Positions 1 to 9,362 of a stretch of DNA of 64,000 nt are shown piece by piece. Within the stretch, counting starts at the first letter, position 1. Each line of letters starts with the position of its first letter. The notes beneath the pieces were generated by a model, which was not told the DNA's origin, ran no database searches, and saw only the letters and a program-made list of their open reading frames with translations. The position numbers were made by a program, and so were the translations under genes. This DNA comes from Nitrospirales bacterium (lineage in GTDB: Bacteria; Nitrospirota; Nitrospiria; Nitrospirales; UBA8639): assembly GCA_021604005.1 (NCBI GenBank), contig BQIV01000022.1:1-64000 (forward strand), written 5' to 3'.

Positions 1-2
1 CC

Positions 3-131
3 GACTTATCCAGGTATACGCAAGCCCAGCTCAACAAAGTCGCGCGGCAGTTAAACGAACGGCCGAGAAAAACATTAGACTACGCAACACCAGCAGAGAA
101 ATTTCAGGCCTGTGTTGCAGCGACCAGTTGA
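3..131 (+). CDS. IS30-family transposase, C-terminal end (partial)
   Basis: An open frame enters from the left edge and stops at TGA 129-131. The 42 visible residues contain LNKVARQLNERPRKTLDYAT followed by PAEKF. This is the typical C-terminal end of IS30-family DDE transposases (consensus LN.RPRKTL.w.tP.E.f). Catalytic residues lie outside the window, so it cannot be said whether the element is intact. It marks the left flank of the window as a site of past insertion. Confidence 0.85.
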   Translation, partial: DLSRYTQAQLNKVARQLNERPRKTLDYATPAEKFQACVAATS

Positions 132-180
132 ACTCACAGCCAAATGCGGACATTCAACAAATACTCTTTAACACATGAAA

Positions 181-243
181 TACCCCTATAATTCTTAATC
201 TAGGCTATGTGAATACATTAGTTTCTCCAATTATCTAGGGGTA
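181..243. repeat. Imperfect inverted repeat downstream of the transposase
   Basis: TACCCCTATAATT (181-193) pairs with AATTATCTAGGGGTA (229-243) apart from two extra bases in the right arm. It lies between the transposase end and the convergent hypothetical gene. It could be a bidirectional transcription end or part of the insertion-sequence terminus; no T-run decides this. Confidence 0.4.
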
Positions 244-263
244 CCTCTCCCTCAATGCAACGA

Positions 264-758
264 CTAGTTAATTGTTTCTTTCCATCGCTTTTCTTGAGCC
301 CCTAATTCAGTAAGCTTGGCCTTCATCTCATTCAGGCAGAGAGCCTCACATTCATCGACCGGTTGATTATATTCCGATCGATGCAAGATTCTGATCGTCA
401 ACTCTACATCCGGCCGGTTGCCCCGAATTCGGTTATACCGAATAGCGCTCTCATAGATTGAAATCTCGTATCGAGAGTGACGTTCTTCCTTTGGGATGAT
501 CCAGTTTGCAATTTTTCGCAAGTCCCGATATATCTCCTTGCATTTCTCACAACCTGGCGTAGGATGCTCTCCCACTTCGTGAGTCCCATACAACATCAGA
601 TCAAATCCCACCTTTAAGGGCTGTTCTTCTTTCACCGGAATCCGCTCTGGCAACACTTCCCAGCACACACGATGTTCATGGACCACCTTTCTGAGTTCTT
701 CGACTGTTTCCTGAAAGGTTTTGGGGGATGTCGACTCGTCTTTTTTCTGTTCCTTCAT
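264..758 (-). CDS. Conserved-type hypothetical protein, 164 aa
   Basis: I do not recognise this family. It is a soluble, charged protein without signal peptide or membrane segment. Near residues 70-75 it has a CEKC pair (GCEKCKEIYRDLRK) and near the C-terminus two further cysteines (DECEALCLNE), which could bind a metal. The start is supported by GAGGAGAGGAAC directly before the ATG. It is the last gene in the direction of the Cus efflux operon, about 40 bp after the TPR lipoprotein, so co-transcription is likely, but no copper function can be assigned. Confidence 0.7.
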   Translation of the reverse strand: MKEQKKDESTSPKTFQETVEELRKVVHEHRVCWEVLPERIPVKEEQPLKVGFDLMLYGTHEVGEHPTPGCEKCKEIYRDLRKIANWIIPKEERHSRYEISIYESAIRYNRIRGNRPDVELTIRILHRSEYNQPVDECEALCLNEMKAKLTELGAQEKRWKETIN

Positions 759-797
759 GTTCCTCTCCTCAACTCCTTTTCTTGAAGTTATTTTGCA

Positions 798-1238
798 TTA
801 ATGCTGATGACCATAATGCCCGTCTTGAAGTTCATTATCTGTTTCCGATTTAACATTCCCATATTTTCTAAACGGGGGAGCATTCCAAATCACGGGATGG
901 CCGGGCGCCAAATTGGCGGCTTCAATAAAGTGAGGCCGTGCTGCCGCCACAGGGCCTTTCCGATAGAGCGTCAACCCCAAATTGTAATGGGCCTCTGCGA
1001 GTTCCGGTTGAGCTTGCACGGCTTCTTGGTATTTCTCGATCGCCACCGTCCACTGACGTTCAGCAAACAGTTGATTGCCTTCGACGATGAGTTGGGCAGC
1101 CAATGAATTGGCATTCTTGGGTGGAAGCAATGGTGCATCTTTTTTGGAATGCGATGGGCTTGCACATCCTCCTATCGCAAGCACCACGAGCAGAAATGTC
1201 GCCCCTATCCAGATAGTTGTGTTCGTCGCGTGAATCAT
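798..1238 (-). CDS. TPR-repeat lipoprotein of the Cus operon
   Basis: A 146-residue predicted lipoprotein. The N-terminal hydrophobic stretch ends in the lipobox LAIGGC (Cys25 would be lipidated). Residues of roughly 48-115 form two tetratricopeptide repeats (IEKYQEAVQAQPELAEAHYN, then LGLTLYRKGPVAAARPHFIE). TPR lipoproteins usually act as protein-interaction scaffolds at the outer or inner membrane. The start has a strong ribosome site (AAGGAG, 10 nt upstream). It begins 17 bp after the cusA stop, so it is probably part of the efflux operon; a role in assembling the pump is an inference. Confidence 0.8.
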   Translation of the reverse strand: MIHATNTTIWIGATFLLVVLAIGGCASPSHSKKDAPLLPPKNANSLAAQLIVEGNQLFAERQWTVAIEKYQEAVQAQPELAEAHYNLGLTLYRKGPVAAARPHFIEAANLAPGHPVIWNAPPFRKYGNVKSETDNELQDGHYGHQH

Positions 1239-1255
1239 TACTCGTAACTCCTTCC

Positions 1256-4200
1256 TTACGATTTCTGGTGTTCAGTTTCTGATTGTTCTGCCAACTCTGG
1301 CATGGCCGCCTGTTTCTTTATTTCCCAACTACGCCAAATGATGTAAATGGCTGGTAGGACGAGGAGCGTGAGCAGCAAGGTTGTCACCATACCTCCAATC
1401 ATGGGGGCCGCAATTCGTTTCGTGACATCCGCTCCACTGCCATGGGTCCACATGATAGGAAGCAACCCAGCAATCGTCGACCCGACCGTCATCGTGATAG
1501 GACGTACTCGCTTCACACTCCCTTCTACGACGGTATCGATCAAATCTTTCATCGTCGTCAGGTGACCTTGAGAACGCCCCCAGGCATATGCCTGATCTAA
1601 ATAAGCAATCATGATGATTCCGATCTCGGCGGCCACTCCCACCAAAGCGATAATCCCAACCCAGACAGCGACACTCAGGTCATATTCAAGAAGGTACAAC
1701 GACCAGATAGCGCCGATTGCAGCAAACGGCACTGACAGGAGTACAATGAGGCTCCGCGCGATTGATTGAAAATTCAGATAGAGCAGCAGAAATACAATAA
1801 GAATGGTGAGCGGAACCACATACATGAGTCGAGCTTTGGCCCGTTGCATATATTCATATTGTCCACTCCAATTGAGGTGATAGCCTTGAGGAATTGAAAC
1901 TTGGTCGGCCACAATTTGTTGGGCTTCCTGCACATAACTCCCGAGGTCGCGGCCTGCCACATCGACATACACATACCCGACTAAGAGCGAGCCTTCACTT
2001 TTCACGACAGTGGGTCCTTTCACCAAACTCACCTCAGCCAGTTGGGTGATCGGGATCTGTTGCCCAGTGGATGTGGAGACCAACACACGTTGGAGGTCTT
2101 CCAACGAATTTCTAAAGGCCCGAGAGTATCGGAGATTCACCGGGAACCGCTCTCGTCCTTCAATCGTCGTCGAGATATTCGTTCCCCCAATTGCGGATTG
2201 GATGACCTGTTCCACATCACTGATCAGCAAGCCATAGCGGGCAATTTCCTCCCGTTTCACTTTAAAGTAGACGTAATACCCCTCTCCGGTTCTCTCGGCG
2301 AAAATGTTTCTGGTTCCAGGGACATCGCGGAGGGCTGTTTCCAACTCCCCACCAATGCGTTGAATTTCATCCAAGTCACTGCCGAATATTTTGATACCCA
2401 GTGGTGTACGAATACCTGTCGTGAGCATGTCCAACCGCCCTTTGATCGGCATGGTCCACGCATTGGCTAATCCTGGGACTTGGAGCGCATCATCCAACTC
2501 ATTCTCCAATCGCTCGACGGTCATGCCTGGTCGCCATTGATCTTCAGGCTTAAGATTAATAATGGTTTCGATCATTGTGAGTGGTGCGGGATCGGTCGCC
2601 GTCCTCGCCCGACCGGCTTTACCAAACACACTTTCTACCTCGGGAAATTGCCCAATAATCCGATCTGTGATTTGAAGGGCTCGCTGCATTTCGGTGATGG
2701 AAGCGCCCGGCAGTGTCACAGGCATGTACATCAATGTGCCCTCATACAAGGGGGGCATAAACTCAGATCCTAACTTCGTAAAAGTGGGCCACGTGGCGAC
2801 AAGCCCGAGTACCGCAAGGATGACCATCGTTTTTCGAAAGCGAAAGACGAATCGCGCGATAGGCCGGTACCCAGTGATTAGCAAACGCGCGATGGGATTC
2901 TGGGCTTCGCTTGCAATCTTGCCTCGAACCAATAGCACCATGAGGAGGGGAACCACGGTGATCGACAGTAGCGCCGCAAACCCCATGGAAAAGGTCTTGG
3001 TATAGGCTAAGGGCCGAAAGAGTCGGCCTTCCTGCGCTTCTAAGGTAAACACTGGTAAGAAGGAAACCGTAATGATTAGAAGCGAAAAGAAAAGGGGTTT
3101 GCCCACTTCCTTGGCAGCTTCAATGATCAGGTTCACGCGATCAGCGTCGTTCCCTGCTCGCTCCAGTTTTTTATGCGCGTTTTCCACCATCACAATCGCC
3201 CCATCCACCATGGCACCAATAGCAATGGCGATTCCTCCGAGGGACATGATATTGGAGCTGACGCCTAGGTAGTACATGGCCGTAATAGCCATCAAGATGG
3301 CTAACGGCAGCGTCAGAATAGCGACTAACGCACTACGAACATGGAAGAGAAAGAGGATGGTAATCAGGCTCACAATGACACTTTCCTCAATCAGTTTTTC
3401 TTTGAGCGTCGCGACGGATCGAAGGATCAAATCCGATCGATCATAGGTCGGGATGATTTCGACCCCATCCGGGAGAGCAGGCGTAATCTCCGTGATTTTT
3501 TTCTTGACGCGTTCAATAACATCCAAGGTGCTTTCCCCAAACCGGACGACGACGATACCCCCCACCACTTCCCCGGTCCCATTGAGCTCGGTGAGGCCTC
3601 GCCGAAGATCAGGCCCTAATTCCACGCGGGCAATGTCCTTGAGAAGAATAGGCGTGCCTTTGGCATCCGTCCCCACGGCCACTTGTTCGAGGTCAGACAC
3701 CGATTCCACATACCCACGACCCCAGACCATGTATTCCCGCCCAGTGAATTCAACGACACGACCGCCCACGTCATTGTTACTCATTCGAATCGCATGCATG
3801 ACCTTGTCTAAGGAGAGGTTATAGGCTTGAAGGGCATTGGGCTCCACCTTCACCTGGTATTGCTGCACATACCCCCCAATGCTCGCCACATCCGAGACAC
3901 CAGGGACCGCCTTCAGCCAATAGCGGATATACCAATCTTGCAAGGTGCGTAACTCCGCAAGATCCAACTGTCCTGTGGGATCAACGACGGCATACTCAAA
4001 TCCCCATCCCACGCCGGTGGCATCAGGCCCAAGCGTGGGAGTGATGCCGTCAGGCAAGACTTTCATCGCTTCATTCATGTACTCCAAAATGCGGCTTCGA
4101 GCCCAGTACATGTCGGTGCCATCCTCGAAAATGACATAGATAAAGGACAGCCCAAAAAAGGAATACCCTCGAACGACTTTGACCTTAGGGGCTCCCAACA

Positions 4201-4417
4201 TGGTGGTGACAATCGGATAGGTCACCTGATCTTCCACAAGCTGCGGGGCCTGCCCCGGCCATTCCGTAAAGATAATCACCTGGACATCGGAAAGATCCGG
4301 AATCGCATCCAAGGGCATCACTCGCATCACCCAGACGCCCCAACCAACGAGAACCGCGACAAGCAACAAGACGACAAATCGATTTCTCGCGCTGTATTCA
4401 ATAATTTTTTCAATCAC
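1256..4417 (-). CDS. cusA: CusA-type Cu(I)/Ag(I) RND efflux pump
   Basis: 1053 residues, the usual size for heavy-metal RND transporters, with two repeats of a transmembrane bundle plus a large periplasmic domain. RND proteins of this class exchange protons for metal and form the inner-membrane part of a tripartite CusCBA pump. RLDMLTTGIRTPLGIKIFG in the second periplasmic half corresponds to the methionine-containing segment of E. coli CusA, and FMPPLYEGTLMYMP supplies further Met, favouring monovalent Cu/Ag over Zn/Co. The proton-relay helix region (GAMVDGAIVMVENAHKKLE) is intact. Translation starts at GTG 4417. It follows cusB by 16 bp. Confidence 0.93.
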   Translation of the reverse strand: MIEKIIEYSARNRFVVLLLVAVLVGWGVWVMRVMPLDAIPDLSDVQVIIFTEWPGQAPQLVEDQVTYPIVTTMLGAPKVKVVRGYSFFGLSFIYVIFEDGTDMYWARSRILEYMNEAMKVLPDGITPTLGPDATGVGWGFEYAVVDPTGQLDLAELRTLQDWYIRYWLKAVPGVSDVASIGGYVQQYQVKVEPNALQAYNLSLDKVMHAIRMSNNDVGGRVVEFTGREYMVWGRGYVESVSDLEQVAVGTDAKGTPILLKDIARVELGPDLRRGLTELNGTGEVVGGIVVVRFGESTLDVIERVKKKITEITPALPDGVEIIPTYDRSDLILRSVATLKEKLIEESVIVSLITILFLFHVRSALVAILTLPLAILMAITAMYYLGVSSNIMSLGGIAIAIGAMVDGAIVMVENAHKKLERAGNDADRVNLIIEAAKEVGKPLFFSLLIITVSFLPVFTLEAQEGRLFRPLAYTKTFSMGFAALLSITVVPLLMVLLVRGKIASEAQNPIARLLITGYRPIARFVFRFRKTMVILAVLGLVATWPTFTKLGSEFMPPLYEGTLMYMPVTLPGASITEMQRALQITDRIIGQFPEVESVFGKAGRARTATDPAPLTMIETIINLKPEDQWRPGMTVERLENELDDALQVPGLANAWTMPIKGRLDMLTTGIRTPLGIKIFGSDLDEIQRIGGELETALRDVPGTRNIFAERTGEGYYVYFKVKREEIARYGLLISDVEQVIQSAIGGTNISTTIEGRERFPVNLRYSRAFRNSLEDLQRVLVSTSTGQQIPITQLAEVSLVKGPTVVKSEGSLLVGYVYVDVAGRDLGSYVQEAQQIVADQVSIPQGYHLNWSGQYEYMQRAKARLMYVVPLTILIVFLLLYLNFQSIARSLIVLLSVPFAAIGAIWSLYLLEYDLSVAVWVGIIALVGVAAEIGIIMIAYLDQAYAWGRSQGHLTTMKDLIDTVVEGSVKRVRPITMTVGSTIAGLLPIMWTHGSGADVTKRIAAPMIGGMVTTLLLTLLVLPAIYIIWRSWEIKKQAAMPELAEQSETEHQKS

Positions 4418-4433
4418 GAGATTAGATCCTTTT

Positions 4434-5723
4434 TCAATGTGACATCCCTGGCATCGAACCAGATGGTTCCGTGTTCTTTTTCTTTCTCATTTCCATCCCC
4501 GGCATCATCATCTCCGTCGCCGCCTTCAAGTTACTTTCTGAATCCACAAGAAAATTCCCCCTTGTCACCACCAACTCTCCCGGCTCGATTCCTTCAAGAA
4601 TTTCGTAGGCATCACGCGTGCGCACGCCCACGGTGACCGTGCGCGGCTCGAACATGCCCTGACCTTGATCAATAAACACCAGTTGTTCCGTTCCTGAATC
4701 GAGAACGGCTGTTGTGGGAACGACGAGTCGTTTTCCACGGGGAATTTGTAAATGGATATTGGCAAACATCCCCGGCTTGAGTGTCCATTTGGGATTCGGT
4801 AGTTCGAACCGGACTTTGACCGTCCGGGTTTTGGTTTCTAGGATGGGATACACATAGGTCACCTTTCCTTTGAAGGTTTGTCCTGGAAAGTACGAGAGAG
4901 TCACCGTGGCTTCCTGCCCCAGTTTCACAAGAGGGATTTCATATTGATATACATCTGCAAGGACCCACACCCTCGACAAATTCGCTAAGGTGTAGAGCTC
5001 CATAGCTGGTGTCACATGCATGCCTTCCCGCACAGCCATGTGCAATACATAGCCCGAACTTGGAGCATGAAGGGGCAACGTTCGAAGGACTTTCCCTGTT
5101 TGTTCTAAGTCTTGTATGTGATCGGGGGTAATATCCCACAGCGAAAATCGCTGACGGGTCACGTCCAACAAAGATTTGGCATTTTTAGCAATCTCAGGAA
5201 ATTCGCTGTCTCCAAGGGACCTGACAGCTTTTAACGCCAGCAAATATTCTTCCTGGGTGGACACGAGTTCAGGGCTATAAATCTCAAACAATTTCTGATT
5301 TTTCTGGACGTGCTCGCCCGTAAATTTCACGTAGAGTTCCTGTATCCACCCCTCCAATTTCGTATGCATATGTGTAAGTCGAGTTTCATCAACCTCAACC
5401 TGGCCGACCGTCCGGATGGTGTGCGTGAGATCTCTAATGGCGGCAGGTTCCGTCTTGACCCCAATCATTTGTTGTTTTTGAGGGCTCACCATCACATTTT
5501 TACTCTTGGTGAGCTTTCCGGCTGTCTTTGGGTTTGGAGTTTTTGCCGAATGTATGACGGTGCTTTCTTCTGTGGTTTGCACTGGTTCCATCGGCACGGA
5601 TCGATTCTCCGTCTTCCACCAATAGGCACCAATACCCACCAGGAGGATCACGAGAAGAAGTCCGATCACGAGTAAATGGGTTCGTCCGTAGGGCCTCATG
5701 TTTAAGGGGTGTATCAGTTTCAT
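4434..5723 (-). CDS. cusB: CusB-type periplasmic adaptor
   Basis: 429-residue membrane-fusion protein linking the RND pump with the outer-membrane channel. It has one N-terminal membrane anchor (residues about 15-35), a barrel-sandwich/lipoyl part, and the CusB hallmark IYSPELVSTQEEYLLALKAV. The C-terminus is methionine-rich (MMMPGMEMRKKK and SGSMPGMSH), suggesting copper binding in the periplasm. An alternative start at Met9 (5699) would keep the anchor. Only 6 bp separate it from the upstream TolC-like gene. The E. coli N-terminal Met ligands are not aligned here, so metal transfer is inferred from family and context. Confidence 0.92.
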   Translation of the reverse strand: MKLIHPLNMRPYGRTHLLVIGLLLVILLVGIGAYWWKTENRSVPMEPVQTTEESTVIHSAKTPNPKTAGKLTKSKNVMVSPQKQQMIGVKTEPAAIRDLTHTIRTVGQVEVDETRLTHMHTKLEGWIQELYVKFTGEHVQKNQKLFEIYSPELVSTQEEYLLALKAVRSLGDSEFPEIAKNAKSLLDVTRQRFSLWDITPDHIQDLEQTGKVLRTLPLHAPSSGYVLHMAVREGMHVTPAMELYTLANLSRVWVLADVYQYEIPLVKLGQEATVTLSYFPGQTFKGKVTYVYPILETKTRTVKVRFELPNPKWTLKPGMFANIHLQIPRGKRLVVPTTAVLDSGTEQLVFIDQGQGMFEPRTVTVGVRTRDAYEILEGIEPGELVVTRGNFLVDSESNLKAATEMMMPGMEMRKKKNTEPSGSMPGMSH

Positions 5724-5729
5724 AAGGGG

Positions 5730-7004
5730 TTAATCCTTCGCCACAGCGTTGCCGTGTAAGGGTTGTCCAATCACTTCTTCGATCCTCGCGATGGCAATTT
5801 CATGGTCGGTCGTTTGCCGATGGAGATCCAACTCGTCTTGCTGCAGCTTGAGCACATTGTCGAGCATAGTCAGGAAGTCCACTTTTCCAACCCCATACCC
5901 GGCCATCGAGGATTCAAGGGCCAACGACGCTTGAGGAATAATGGCGCCACCAATCAATTTCACCAGGCGTGCCGCTCGTTGGACACGGACCACGTTATCT
6001 TTCATCCGAAACACCGCGTTCTGCAACACCGCGTCATAGTTCTTCCGTGCGCCTTCCAAATTCGCCAGCGCTTCCTTTTCGCCATAGCGTTGTTTCGTTG
6101 AATAGTAGAGCGGTATCTTGATGCCGAACATGCCAAAGGCATCGGTTAACTCATCTGAGCGAAATGACTGCATGGTTCCCAAAGTGACCACAAAATCCGG
6201 ATAATATTCTCGCTGGGCTAACGCTAAGGATGATTGACTTTTTTCAATGCCATGCGCTTGAACCTGCAGAAGTGGAGACTGTTGCTTCACTAAGCTGGTG
6301 AGTTCTTCAAGACTGTAAGGTAACGGTGTGAGCGTAGGTTCCTCAGGTTTTCCCATTGGCGCGGTCGGTGGTCGATTGAGAATACGATTGAGCTCCGCCG
6401 TGACCGTCTGTTGTTCCTGCTTCAAGCTGGTCAATCGTTCCATTTCTCGCGACAATTCGACTTGCGCGCGAAACACATCTTGCTGAATCCCTTTCCCAAC
6501 TTTGTAACGGACCTCCGCTGTCTTCTCCAGCTCTTTAAGGATCATGAGATTTTTCTTCACGACTTCAATCGACTCATGAATAAAATGAAGGTTGAAATAG
6601 GCAACTTTCAACTGGGCGATCACTCGAAGTTGAGTGGCACGGTACACTTTGCTGACTTGATCGGCCGCCTTGGAGGCCACTTTGCCTTTCAGCCCGAGTT
6701 TCCCTGGAAATGGAAATTGCTGTTGGATCTGGAACCGTCCTTCTCTCATGATGTCAGGACCGCGATAGCCAAACCCTAGAACTGGATCAGGCAGAGATTG
6801 GACTTGAGGAATAGACGCTTTTGTGGCTTCCCATCGATGTCTGGCTGTCTGAATTTCCGGATTCCGTTGAAAGGCTTCTTCGACAAGTGTTTGCACTTTC
6901 AAGGGAGTCTCAGCACCCAGAACTGACAAACCTGAGATGATAGACAGCCACAGCCCTAAGACAAATATTTTGAGGTATGAACATTGGAGCTGAAACACTT
7001 CCAT
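5730..7004 (-). CDS. TolC/CusC-family outer-membrane efflux channel
   Basis: 424 residues with an N-terminal signal sequence (residues about 10-31, ending VLGAET) and two outer-membrane-efflux repeats rich in long helices. The opening segment LVEEAFQRNPEIQTARHR and the PQVQSLPDPVLGFGYRGPDI region are typical of channels that accompany CusBA/CzcBA pumps. No lipobox cysteine follows the signal, so unlike CusC of E. coli it does not look like a lipoprotein. First of the three pump genes in the transcription direction (channel, adaptor, pump). Confidence 0.9.
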   Translation of the reverse strand: MEVFQLQCSYLKIFVLGLWLSIISGLSVLGAETPLKVQTLVEEAFQRNPEIQTARHRWEATKASIPQVQSLPDPVLGFGYRGPDIMREGRFQIQQQFPFPGKLGLKGKVASKAADQVSKVYRATQLRVIAQLKVAYFNLHFIHESIEVVKKNLMILKELEKTAEVRYKVGKGIQQDVFRAQVELSREMERLTSLKQEQQTVTAELNRILNRPPTAPMGKPEEPTLTPLPYSLEELTSLVKQQSPLLQVQAHGIEKSQSSLALAQREYYPDFVVTLGTMQSFRSDELTDAFGMFGIKIPLYYSTKQRYGEKEALANLEGARKNYDAVLQNAVFRMKDNVVRVQRAARLVKLIGGAIIPQASLALESSMAGYGVGKVDFLTMLDNVLKLQQDELDLHRQTTDHEIAIARIEEVIGQPLHGNAVAKD

Positions 7005-7097
7005 GATGCCCCCCTAACGTGATGACGAAAATAATCAACGAAGCTCGAAAACCCCATGGGATTCCGAACTCTTTTGTCATTCAGTTGTTAGGGAAAC

Positions 7098-7466
7098 TCA
7101 ATTCAGAAAAACAGAGAAGAGAAGAAAGAGAAGTGGATAGGTGTTTGTTTGAGGAGTCCTGTCATTCCCCCAAAACTTAAAAAGACCGAAGTGAGGAATG
7201 TCGTGTAGCCATGAAATAGCCCCGACAGAGAGAACGCCAACCGAGACATCATCATTTTCAAAAGTTTGCGCGGCAGTCGTCAGTTGTTCTTGGCACTCTC
7301 CTGTATTTTGAGAAGAGGAATGGTGAGAAGTTGGTTGAGAGTGGTGGGTGTCGCTTGCGGAAGCTGGCATTGGGCAATACATACCCCCCACTCCGCATAT
7401 CACAAAGGCAACAAGGACAAGGGGAACAACCTTTGTAAACTTTGATAAAAGTTTTTGGTTCATCAT
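7098..7466 (-). CDS. Small exported His-rich protein ahead of the Cus operon
   Basis: 122 residues with an N-terminal hydrophobic segment ending ASASDTHH, so probably exported. After it comes a His/Ser/Gln stretch (THHSQPTSHHSSSQNTGE) and, at the C-terminus, a second hydrophobic run (YPLLFLLFSVFLN). Cys and Met near MYCPMP and the His cluster suggest metal binding. Position immediately upstream of the copper-efflux genes resembles the small variable proteins often found there, but I do not recognise a named family. About 90 bp separate it from the channel gene. Confidence 0.6.
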   Translation of the reverse strand: MMNQKLLSKFTKVVPLVLVAFVICGVGGMYCPMPASASDTHHSQPTSHHSSSQNTGECQEQLTTAAQTFENDDVSVGVLSVGAISWLHDIPHFGLFKFWGNDRTPQTNTYPLLFLLFSVFLN

Positions 7467-7816
7467 GATGTAAAGCCTGGGCTGTTACGCCCTTCCAAGT
7501 TTAATATTTAGCCTACTCTCTCTTTCGTAGTAATGTAAAGCAAACTTGAGGCTATTTCTCGATGATGAAAGATTTTACCATGTTATAGACGTTTTCCTTT
7601 CTGATGGAAGAAGGGATCAATTCATACTGTGGCTATTTACCCCTCTGGGTCAACAGTTCGCTGAGGGTACACGCGGCGTACCTTTAGCCCGCTTTGGGTC
7701 GACAGAGGCCAATGGCTATCCCAGCACTTGAATGTCTGCTTCGGAGATGAAGGCCAGATCTGACCCTGTCCATACGCTCAGACCTGAGTTAGACGCCTAC
7801 TATCCCAGGATTCTTC
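7467..7816. other. Intergenic stretch, no gene seen
   Basis: About 350 bp between the ABC permease and the Cus operon. It must hold the Cus promoter (minus strand, near 7500-7560), but I found no convincing -35/-10 pair or CueR/CusR-like palindrome. A 61-codon frame on the plus strand has no ribosome site and no recognisable product. Confidence 0.5.
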
Positions 7817-8608
7817 TTATTCCCCGACCCGCACCAGCATGCCGCGTTCTTTGCAAATATTGAAGGTGTGATAAAACCAGAGGACCATACCGACGAGAAA
7901 GATGGTATTCAGGCCTGTGGCCCAGATAAGATGCGCTCCTGGAAATTCTCCACTCAGCAACACTTGACGCATGCCTTCGAACACATGCGACGGTGGAACG
8001 AGCCAGGCAATGTGCTGAAGAATATCTGGCAACACTTCCATCGGATAAAACACACAGGAGATAGGTTGAAAGAGGAACACCATGCCCCAGGCCAGCACTT
8101 CCGCTTGTTGCCCGAACCGCATGATAATCGAGGTTGTGAGCACGCCAATGATCCATCCTGAAAGGAGTAGATTAAAGATAAATGGAATCAATGCCATACC
8201 AATGGCAAAAATATCATACGAGTACACGAGCAGGGCGAACAACATCATCAGTGACCCAACGGCAGTGACCTTGAGAATACTCATGACCATCGTCGCGACC
8301 AGATACTCGCCAACCGTGAGTGGACTGGCAAACAGATTCATGAGATTCCTGGCCCACATTTCTTCAAGGAATGACAGGGCAATGCCTTGCTGCGCACGAA
8401 ACAGGACATCCCACAAAATCAACGCGCCAAGAAAGAACGTCACAGCGCCATGCAATTCATTGCCTTGCTTCGCTAAATAGATGGTAATAAATCCCCAGAC
8501 GACTAAGTCTAAAAATGGCCAATAGAAAATTTCCAACAAACGCGCGACACTTCGTTGATATAAATACAAATGGCGGGACAGCAATCCGCCAATACGCCCC
8601 ACGTTCAT
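7817..8608 (-). CDS. ABC-2 type transporter permease
   Basis: 263 residues with about six membrane helices and the ABC-2 signature region (FLFQPISCVFYPMEVLPDIL), as in exporters of the NodJ/CcmB-like and drug-export type. It forms the membrane half of an exporter with the ATPase encoded directly upstream; the two genes overlap by 4 bp (8605-8608), indicating translational coupling. Last gene of the 7817-15917 operon. The substrate is unknown. Context beside a multihaem cytochrome and molybdenum-cofactor genes suggests a role in maturation or envelope assembly, but that is only positional. Confidence 0.88.
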   Translation of the reverse strand: MNVGRIGGLLSRHLYLYQRSVARLLEIFYWPFLDLVVWGFITIYLAKQGNELHGAVTFFLGALILWDVLFRAQQGIALSFLEEMWARNLMNLFASPLTVGEYLVATMVMSILKVTAVGSLMMLFALLVYSYDIFAIGMALIPFIFNLLLSGWIIGVLTTSIIMRFGQQAEVLAWGMVFLFQPISCVFYPMEVLPDILQHIAWLVPPSHVFEGMRQVLLSGEFPGAHLIWATGLNTIFLVGMVLWFYHTFNICKERGMLVRVGE

Positions 8609-9345
8609 TGAGATGCTCTACCTTCCCGGGCCAGCTTTAAAAACACATCCTCAAGATCTTTTTGTCCAAAGCGCGACACGATATCTTGCGCGGTTCCTTC
8701 TGCCACAATTTTCCCCCGTTGCAAAAAGATAATACGGTCGGACATTTCTTCCATTTCCCTCATATTATGCGAGGTATAGAGAATGCTTAAGTTTTCCGAA
8801 CGACGGTATTCTTTGAGAAAGGCTTTGATCTTGTGCGTGATGTCGGGATCAAGGCTGGCGGTGGGTTCATCCAATAAGAGTAGTTTGGGTTCCGTCAAGA
8901 TCGCCTTCGCCAATGTCAGCCTGGACATTTGGCCCGATGACAGTTTTCGCGTGAGCTTGGCTTGAATCTCTTGCATATCGAGCTGCTTGATGATGGCATC
9001 GATTTTTCGAGGAATGTCCTTCAACCCATAGAGTCTGGCAATCACTTTGAGATTTTCTTCAACCGTGAGTGAAAACGGCATGGAAATATACGTTGAAGAA
9101 AAATTGACGTCCCGCAAAATGGCTTCACGATGCGTGCCGAGATCCAGTCCAAACATACGAATTGAACCGGCTGTCGGCGTTATCAAACCCAAGAGCATGT
9201 GGATGGTGGTCGTTTTCCCAGCTCCATTCGGGCCAAGCACTCCTAAAATTTCTCCAGGTTGAATATGAAAAGAAACGTTGTCCACGGCACAAAAATCGCC
9301 AAACCGCTTCGTCAAATTGCGCACGTCAACAATGGGCTGAGACAT
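8605..9345 (-). CDS. ABC transporter ATP-binding protein
   Basis: 246 residues with complete nucleotide-binding motifs: Walker A GPNGAGKTTT (about residue 39), signature LSSGQMSRLTLAKAIL, Walker B LLLLDEPTASLDP, and the switch histidine in LYTSHNMREME. It powers the ABC-2 permease encoded next. The start ATG lies 17 bp after the cytochrome stop. Family members drive drug, polysaccharide or haem/cofactor export; nothing in the sequence decides between these. Confidence 0.9.
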   Translation of the reverse strand: MSQPIVDVRNLTKRFGDFCAVDNVSFHIQPGEILGVLGPNGAGKTTTIHMLLGLITPTAGSIRMFGLDLGTHREAILRDVNFSSTYISMPFSLTVEENLKVIARLYGLKDIPRKIDAIIKQLDMQEIQAKLTRKLSSGQMSRLTLAKAILTEPKLLLLDEPTASLDPDITHKIKAFLKEYRRSENLSILYTSHNMREMEEMSDRIIFLQRGKIVAEGTAQDIVSRFGQKDLEDVFLKLAREGRASQ

Positions 9346-9362
9346 GATCGTTGTGAATGAGG